This document shows, one piece after another, positions 59,259-64,000 of a DNA stretch of 64,000 nt. How positions within the stretch are numbered: position 1 is the stretch's first letter; each line of letters begins with the position of its first letter. Both the position numbers and the translations under genes were made by a program. Under the pieces are notes generated by a model. It worked only from the letters and a program-made list of their open reading frames with translations. It had not been told where the DNA came from and ran no database searches. The DNA lies in the NCBI GenBank assembly GCA_965204245.1, contig CBDBED010000011.1, positions 124,001 to 188,000 of the forward strand. Reading direction: 5' to 3'. The DNA comes from JAAXIE01 sp965204245 (GTDB lineage Bacteria; Chloroflexota; Dehalococcoidia; Lucifugimonadales; JAAXIE01).

Positions 59259-62200
59259 CTAGTTGCCGTTGGGGCGGGGGTCCTCCACTTGAACGGCCCC
59301 TTCCCCCAAGAGGTGTTCCAAAGAGGTCTGCAGGTCTTCGCAGTAGGTGGTGGTCACCAGAGGCCATTCCATGCGCAATTGGCCCTGTGGCGTCTGGATC
59401 GTCAGGTTCACATGGTCGGAACCGGGGTACTCCAACAGCACCTTCTTGACATCATTAAGCAGTTGGACGTCTTCGTCCGAGTCGGGCGACTCCTGTAGGT
59501 TTATGAGTACCGTCCGGTGGTAACCGTTCCCATTGCTGTTTCCGTTGCCATTACCGTTGGCCTTGCCGTTACTGTGCCCGTTACCGTTGGCCTTGCCGTT
59601 ACTGTGCCCGTTACCGTTGGCCTTGCCATTACTGTGCCCATTACCGTTGGCCCTACCGGTCGCTTGTGTTGTCCCGTTGGTCTTGGCACTGGTATACCCG
59701 TTAGCATGACCTTTTCCATTGGAGTTGCCATTCCCATTGATGGACGGACGATGCACCTCGGTGCCGGTATGGCCTTGCGGTCGAGAAGTCGCATGTCCGA
59801 TGGGGTTCCCGTCCGCGTCTCCAGGTGTCAAGCCCTCGGCAGCTTCGTCAGCGTACTTCTTATGGTCGTTCCCCTGAGAATCGATAGCCGTCGGCTCCAC
59901 GATGGAGGTCCCGTCTGATGGGTATGCATCCAAGGGATGGTAGTCCATCTCCATAGCAGGGTCTTCATATGCCTCGACCCCTGCGGAATGCCCTTCGGGA
60001 GACGCGCATATGGTGGCCTCATCGCAGTGCAGGGAGAGTCGCTCGCCACGAACACGCAGCCTGCCGGAAATGGAAAGCACAAGTCCTTCCTGCCACACCT
60101 CGCGGGTCTTTTCCAGATTATCGGGCCACGCTATGACCTCCAGAGCGCCCCCTATCATTTCCATCGAAGTGATGGCATAGGGCTTCTGCTCCTTCGTATA
60201 TCGCTGCTCAGACGACGACACGAGCCCCATGATTCTCACTCGCTGGCCATCCATATCGTTGTCCAACTGGTCCCGGTTTATCACGGCCCCATTAGCGGGA
60301 ATCTCGGCCAGCAATTGCGCGGGGTTGCTGGACAGGGCCACTCCCAACAACTCCTTCTCCCACCCACTCTCTTCCGGTGTGGTCTTACCTTGGGGGATCA
60401 CCGGTTGGGAAGGAGCGGCGGATGTAGCAACCTCCTCCTCACCCCCGCCCATCAGATCAAACATGCTCGATTGGCCCGTGTCTCTGATTCGCTGATCGCG
60501 CTGGGCCGAGGCTAGCGTAGGACCCAGGTCGTTCAGCAACGACTGCCTCTGGCCCATGGCATCGAAAGCACCGACCTTGATCAGGCTCTCCAAGGCACGG
60601 CGATTCAGGGAGCGCATGTCGACGCGACGGCAGAACTCCTCCATCGATGTGAACGGGCCGTTCTTCTCCCTCTCATCCACTACCGGCTGCACAGCGCCCT
60701 CACCAACATTCTTCACAGCAGCCATGCCGAACCGCACGGCCCGAGGGCCATCCGGCCCTTGGTCAATCGTGAAGAAAACACCGCTATGATTCATGTCGGG
60801 AGGAAGGATACGTATGCCCATCTGCAAACAGTCGTTGATGGCTATCTCCCTGCGGTCTGGGTGGTCCAGCCGGGAGTTCAGCACTGCCCCCATGTACTCC
60901 ACTGGATAGTGGGCTTTGAAGTAAGCCGTCCAGTAGGACACCAAGGCGTAACTGATGCTGTGGGCCTTGTTGAAAGCGTACCCCGCGAATGGCTCGATAA
61001 GGCTGAACACGTCTTCCGCAACGGTTTGCTCAAAGCCGTTGCCGATGGCCCCCTCTATAAACCTATCCCTCTCAGCCATCATCAGTTCGGCGTTTTTCTT
61101 ACCCATCGCCTTGCGAACAATGTCGGCCCCGCCCGCGGAGTAACCTGCGAAATTCTGCAGTATCAGCAGTACCTGCTCTTGATAGACGATGATGCCATAC
61201 GTCTCTTCGAGTATGTCCTCCAAACTCGGGTGAGGGTACGTTATATCGGTACGGCCGTGCTTGCTATCGATGAAGCGGTCAATATGTTCCATGGGCCCAG
61301 GCCTGTAGAGGGCGATCATCGCCGAGATGTCTCCCAGCGAGGAGGGCTTAAGGTCCTTGATGTACCGCTGCATACCAGCGCTTTCCAGTTGGAAGATATC
61401 GCTGGTCTTGCCCGACGACAGAAGCTGGAAGGTGGTCTCATCATCCAGTGTGAGTTGGTGGAGGTCGATCTCTATACCGCGGGTTTCCTTTACTGACTTA
61501 ACGGCCCGGTCCAGTATGGTCAGACTGGTTAGACCCAGAAAGTCCATCTTGAGCAGACCCAGCATAGCCACCGGGTCCATGGAGTACTGGGTCATGGAGA
61601 TTTCACTGGAATCGTTCTTGGTGGGCCGTTGCAGGGGGACATATTCAGTGAGGGGTTCGCTGGATATCACCACGCCGGCAGCGTGGGTACTAACGTGGTG
61701 GGCAGTGCCCTCCAGACCGGAGGCCTTGTCCACCAAGTCCCGGATGGCATAGTCGCCTTCGTATATCTCCTTTAGCTCCGGACTATTCTCCACGGCATCC
61801 TTGACAGTGCGAGCGCGGAACGGCACTAACCGGGCCACCCGGTCCACAGACGCATAGCTCATGCCCAAAGCCCGCCCGACATCCCTCAGGGAAGCCTTGG
61901 TTCCCAGAGTGCCGAACGTAATGATCTGGGCGACCTTGTCACTGCCATAACGGTGCGTGACGTACCTCAGCACCTCGTCCCGCCGGTCGTCTTGGAAGTC
62001 CATATCAATATCGGGCATCTCCTTGCGCTCGATATTGAGGAAGCGCTCAAAGACGAGGCGGTACTCAACCGGGTCAATCTCGGTCACCCCGAGGCAGTAA
62101 AGGGCTACACTGGACGCTGCGCTCCCCCGGACGCCCAGCAGTATGTTGTTCTTACGGGTGAAGTCAACGATGTCCCACACCACGAGGAAGTAGTTGGCGA

Positions 62201-63191
62201 AGCGGGTCTGCCGGATGACATCCAACTCATGAACGAGCTTCTCCCGAGCCCCTGAAGGGGGATTGGGGTACCGCCACTGAAAACCCTGCCAACACAGGTG
62301 GGCAAGATATTCATCGGCATCGCTGAAGCCCTCAGGCAACGGGAACTCCGGTAGATGGAGTTGGCCGAACCCCAACGTGACATCGCACATATCGGCGATG
62401 CGCTGAGTGGTGGCTACGGCTTCCGGATGGTCCGGAAACAGGTCTGCCATTTCTTGGGCGCTCTTCAGATAGTAGGACTCGTCCTCCATCCTGAGCCGGT
62501 TGGGGTCGTTAATGTTTGTGCTGGTGTGGATACATATCAGCACGTCCTGTAGTGGAGCGTCCTGCTGGTCTACATAGTGGCAGTCATTGGTGACCACCAT
62601 GGGGATTTCAAGCTCGCGGCTCATGCCCACCAGTGCATCGTTAATGGTGTCCAAGTGCTCCACATGAGCATGGCGTTGCAACTCGAGGAAATAGTTTTCT
62701 CCGAATATCTCTTTGTGCCAGAGAGCCTCCTTGCGGGCATCGTCCAGCCGGTGCTCCTTTATCAGCCGGGGCACTTGGGCTGTGGGACAGCCGGAGAAGA
62801 CCACCAACCCTTCGTGGTGTTGCTCCAGCAATTCGCGGTCAATGCGCGCCTTGTAGTAAAAGCCCTCCATGTTAGCCTTGGTCACAAGCTGCATCAAATT
62901 GCGGTAGCCCGTGTTGTTCCGGGCCATCATAGTCAGGTGATAAGGATTCTTCTCCGAGGGCGACCGGTCGTGCCGGCTGCCTTGGGCCACATAGACCTCG
63001 CAGCCAATGACGGGATTGATACCCGCTTCTCTACACTCGCGATAAAACTCGACCACCCCATAGAGGTTGCCGTGGTCTGTGATGGCCAGAGAGCTAAAGC
63101 CCTGTTCCTTGGCCCGGCTCACCAGACGCGGAATTTGGCTGAGTCCGTCGAGGAGGCTATATTGTGTATGGACGTGAAGATGAGCGAACAT
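59259..63191 (-). CDS. dnaE: DNA polymerase III alpha subunit
   Basis: 1310 residues. PHP domain (MFAHLHVHTQYSLLDGLSQI), polymerase palm (EMPDIDMDFQDDRRDEVLRY, carrying the catalytic acids), FNKAHSISYALVSYWTAYFK, tandem helix-hairpin-helix region and OB fold (VRIMGLVSSSEQRYTKEQKP). Between the OB fold and the last ~80 residues is a Gly/Asn/Ser/Lys low-complexity linker (about 1150-1230) made of NGNGHSNGKA repeats. Chromosomal replicase. ATG 63191 is 15 codons into the frame; no ribosome site, promoter close by. Confidence 0.96.
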   Translation of the reverse strand: MFAHLHVHTQYSLLDGLSQIPRLVSRAKEQGFSSLAITDHGNLYGVVEFYRECREAGINPVIGCEVYVAQGSRHDRSPSEKNPYHLTMMARNNTGYRNLMQLVTKANMEGFYYKARIDRELLEQHHEGLVVFSGCPTAQVPRLIKEHRLDDARKEALWHKEIFGENYFLELQRHAHVEHLDTINDALVGMSRELEIPMVVTNDCHYVDQQDAPLQDVLICIHTSTNINDPNRLRMEDESYYLKSAQEMADLFPDHPEAVATTQRIADMCDVTLGFGQLHLPEFPLPEGFSDADEYLAHLCWQGFQWRYPNPPSGAREKLVHELDVIRQTRFANYFLVVWDIVDFTRKNNILLGVRGSAASSVALYCLGVTEIDPVEYRLVFERFLNIERKEMPDIDMDFQDDRRDEVLRYVTHRYGSDKVAQIITFGTLGTKASLRDVGRALGMSYASVDRVARLVPFRARTVKDAVENSPELKEIYEGDYAIRDLVDKASGLEGTAHHVSTHAAGVVISSEPLTEYVPLQRPTKNDSSEISMTQYSMDPVAMLGLLKMDFLGLTSLTILDRAVKSVKETRGIEIDLHQLTLDDETTFQLLSSGKTSDIFQLESAGMQRYIKDLKPSSLGDISAMIALYRPGPMEHIDRFIDSKHGRTDITYPHPSLEDILEETYGIIVYQEQVLLILQNFAGYSAGGADIVRKAMGKKNAELMMAERDRFIEGAIGNGFEQTVAEDVFSLIEPFAGYAFNKAHSISYALVSYWTAYFKAHYPVEYMGAVLNSRLDHPDRREIAINDCLQMGIRILPPDMNHSGVFFTIDQGPDGPRAVRFGMAAVKNVGEGAVQPVVDEREKNGPFTSMEEFCRRVDMRSLNRRALESLIKVGAFDAMGQRQSLLNDLGPTLASAQRDQRIRDTGQSSMFDLMGGGEEEVATSAAPSQPVIPQGKTTPEESGWEKELLGVALSSNPAQLLAEIPANGAVINRDQLDNDMDGQRVRIMGLVSSSEQRYTKEQKPYAITSMEMIGGALEVIAWPDNLEKTREVWQEGLVLSISGRLRVRGERLSLHCDEATICASPEGHSAGVEAYEDPAMEMDYHPLDAYPSDGTSIVEPTAIDSQGNDHKKYADEAAEGLTPGDADGNPIGHATSRPQGHTGTEVHRPSINGNGNSNGKGHANGYTSAKTNGTTQATGRANGNGHSNGKANGNGHSNGKANGNGHSNGKANGNGNGNSNGNGYHRTVLINLQESPDSDEDVQLLNDVKKVLLEYPGSDHVNLTIQTPQGQLRMEWPLVTTTYCEDLQTSLEHLLGEGAVQVEDPRPNGN
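59540..59665. repeat. 30-base tandem repeat within dnaE
   Basis: About four units of CCGTTGGCCTTGCCGTTACT plus GTGCCCGTTA, in frame, each coding ten residues (NGNGHSNGKA on the minus strand). Confidence 0.85.
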
Positions 63192-63207
63192 GTTGTGGCA
63201 GAGAAAG

Positions 63208-63236
63208 AGGCTAGTACACCCTCTTGGGGGTGTCAA
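63208..63236 (-). promoter_or_regulatory. Candidate dnaE promoter
   Basis: TTGACA (63231-63236), 17 bases, TAGCCT (63208-63213). The leader would be only about ten bases. Confidence 0.5.
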
Positions 63237-63297
63237 GGTTAACCTGTGCAGGTTTTGAGCACCCGGAAAACACCCGCTTTCGGGACTTCAGGGAACC

Positions 63298-64000
63298 CTA
63301 GAAAAGGGACCTGCTTTGACCGCCATCGACGTTGATGCACGCACCCGTTACGAGGCTGGCACATTCGGATGCAAGGAAGGCAACAGTGTCTCCGATGGGT
63401 TGCGGCCAGCCAAAGCGGCCCATCGGCAGATTCCGCGCGATGAATTCAGAGACGACCTCCGGTGACTGCTGGGTGGTAAAACGCTCCCATGAGCTTCCGG
63501 GGTGGAGGATCGAACCCGGAGCAACGCAGTTGACCAGTACGCCATCCTTGGCCAATTCCAAGGCCATGTGCTTGGTCGTGGCTATCAGGGCCGCTTTCGC
63601 CCCCATGTAGTCCACGGAACCACCGTACTCACGCCCGTAGATGGAACTGATATTGACGATGCGTCCCCAGCCACGCTCCTTCATGCCGGGCACTGCCAGC
63701 TTCATAAACCTGATGGCACTGAATAGGTTGGCTTGATAGCCTTCTTGAAACTGCTCGTCGCTGGTCTCGGTTAGAGTAGTGCCGCGACGACCACCCACGT
63801 TGTTTACCAAGATATCCACTTGCCCCAGCGCACTTTCCGCCTCTTCAAAGACCTCCCGAGGGGAGTCCTTTTGGGTGACATCGGCGGAAATCCCGAGGGC
63901 TGTGTTGCCAAAGGCCTCGAGTTCTCCCACCGTATGCTTCAGCGTCTCCGGGTCCCTCGCGCAGATAGCTACCCTTACTCCCTCTCGGGCAAGGCTCATA
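63298..64000 (-). CDS. SDR family oxidoreductase, N-terminus outside the window
   Basis: 233 codons visible. ILVNNVGGRRGTTLTETSDE (NNVG), IVNISSIYGREYGG with YMGAKAALIATTKHMA (catalytic Ser-Tyr-Lys) and GACINVDGGQSRSLF are classical SDR motifs. The glycine-rich NAD(P) loop lies beyond the right edge; the first visible Met is internal (MSLAREGVRVAICARDPETL). Substrate unknown. Confidence 0.92.
   Translation of the reverse strand, partial: MSLAREGVRVAICARDPETLKHTVGELEAFGNTALGISADVTQKDSPREVFEEAESALGQVDILVNNVGGRRGTTLTETSDEQFQEGYQANLFSAIRFMKLAVPGMKERGWGRIVNISSIYGREYGGSVDYMGAKAALIATTKHMALELAKDGVLVNCVAPGSILHPGSSWERFTTQQSPEVVSEFIARNLPMGRFGWPQPIGDTVAFLASECASLVTGACINVDGGQSRSLF

Noticed and set aside
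58333..59262. 309-codon plus-strand frame opposite the selenoprotein partner
   Set aside because: Shadow with His/Pro-rich composition and no start signal.
60759..61496. Plus-strand frames opposite dnaE
   Set aside because: dnaE motifs run without break on the minus strand.

Overview
The window looks like a chromosome segment of a high-GC bacterium, most likely a SAR202-like or other Dehalococcoidia-like Chloroflexota. This is inferred from two VOC plus flavin-dependent LLM-oxidoreductase pairs, a molybdopterin hydroxylase, a UGSC-type selenoprotein with in-frame TGA, a DUF1461 membrane protein and an FmdB zinc ribbon. No rRNA is present; one tRNA-Pro(GGG) is. Genes mostly have good AGGAGG-type ribosome sites. 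Several promoters read TTGAC-17-TAGNCT or TTGNCA-16/17-NATAAT.

Region 1 (1-2.9 kb): a DUF3179 lipoprotein cut by the left edge, an amidohydrolase, an ABM-like small protein and a collapsed DNA methyltransferase remnant.

Region 2 (3-29 kb) is accessory DNA. It carries most of an HK97-type phage head module (small and large terminase on the minus strand; prohead protease, major capsid, head-tail connector and two small tail/neck proteins on the plus strand; portal separately at 25.5 kb). No integrase, tape measure, tail fibre, lysis or replication gene was seen. The module is riddled with two families of intergenic palindromes. Family A has the core TTCCCGCCTGCGCGGGAA. Family B has constant ends around variable inverted-repeat cores. 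Copies even sit in frame inside the large terminase, prohead protease and portal. Interspersed are defence-type and mobile genes: an Mrr-like nuclease, hicA followed by four hicB paralogues, a truncated Abi_2 gene with an abiF-like RNA, a Uma2 protein, a DUF1828 protein, a RelE-type toxin-antitoxin pair, and a type II restriction-modification pair flanked by two small coiled-coil membrane proteins.

Region 3 (29-64 kb) is ordinary core genome: gap, ridA, a duplicated coiled-coil membrane protein next to tRNA-Pro, nfi, prfB with its programmed frameshift, dcd-ribD-ribE-ribBA, a SIMPL lipoprotein, an ECF sigma/anti-sigma pair, lepB, two VOC/LLM pairs, polA, an HpcH/HpaI aldolase, mutM, fmdB-like, mazG (apparently leaderless), a xanthine-dehydrogenase-type large subunit, sat, a UGSC selenoprotein with its upstream partner, dnaE and a right-edge SDR.

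The main points of interest are: the dispersed, possibly domesticated or decaying capsid locus with repeats in domain linkers; helically phased GTAGC boxes in the small-terminase gene; palindromic elements with swapped cores; the hicA-hicB4 operon; the repeated pattern of duplicated gene 3' ends beside defence cassettes; and the selenoprotein.
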